This document shows positions 15,102-15,102 of a DNA stretch of 15,102 bases, one piece after another; positions within the stretch are counted from its first letter, which is position 1, and each line of letters begins with the position of its first letter. Origin of the DNA: Deltaproteobacteria bacterium. Lineage in GTDB: Bacteria; Myxococcota_A; Polyangia; Polyangiales; Ga0077539. Both the position numbers and the translations under genes were made by a program. The DNA lies in assembly GCA_947494865.1 (NCBI GenBank), contig CANMAT010000015.1, positions 1-15,102 of the forward strand, given 5' to 3'. The notes beneath the pieces are model-generated. The model was not told the DNA's origin, searched no databases, and saw only the letters and a program-made list of their open reading frames with translations.

Positions 15102-15102
15102 G

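Overview
The window is very GC-rich, and its real genes use G or C at nearly every third codon position. This, the gene style (lipoproteins, Ala/Pro/Gly-rich envelope proteins, a lipoprotein resembling a family common in myxobacteria) and the lack of mobile elements suggest a chromosomal segment of a Gram-negative myxobacterium-like organism (Myxococcota). That placement is inference. I found no tRNA, rRNA, CRISPR array, insertion sequence or phage gene, and no gene-free stretch over 300 bases.

Layout. Positions 1-7570 read on the + strand: the 3' part of secF; a three-gene surface-polysaccharide-type block (SAM methyltransferase, GT-C-type membrane glycosyltransferase, Wzy-like polymerase, the last two joined by a GTGA overlap); recJ; and a small exported protein. 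Positions 7545-11274 read on the - strand as one tight four-gene operon, transcribed from high to low coordinates: a beta-keto acid cleavage enzyme (BKACE/DUF849), a LiuC-like crotonase, an acyl-CoA carboxylase carboxyltransferase, and an unrecognised 162-residue protein coupled by a TGATG overlap. Positions 11449-12634 (+) hold an envelope protein of unknown function and a small unknown protein. Positions 12658-15102 (-) hold a partial unknown gene at the window edge, a parvulin-type peptidyl-prolyl isomerase, a Bcp-like peroxiredoxin and a DUF6748-like lipoprotein.

How the genes may work together. The best candidate for something undescribed is the 7545-11274 operon. BKACE would turn a beta-keto acid plus acetyl-CoA into acetoacetate plus a new acyl-CoA. 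A hydratase/isomerase and a biotin-dependent carboxyltransferase would then process an acyl-CoA, with the small fourth protein as a possible accessory. Its metal-binding and CoA-binding residues are intact, but substrate-side positions differ from the textbook enzymes, and no biotin carboxylase or biotin carrier is encoded in the window. The polysaccharide block would act at the inner membrane. SecF, the isomerase, the peroxiredoxin and the lipoproteins are housekeeping or envelope functions with no visible link to these two blocks.
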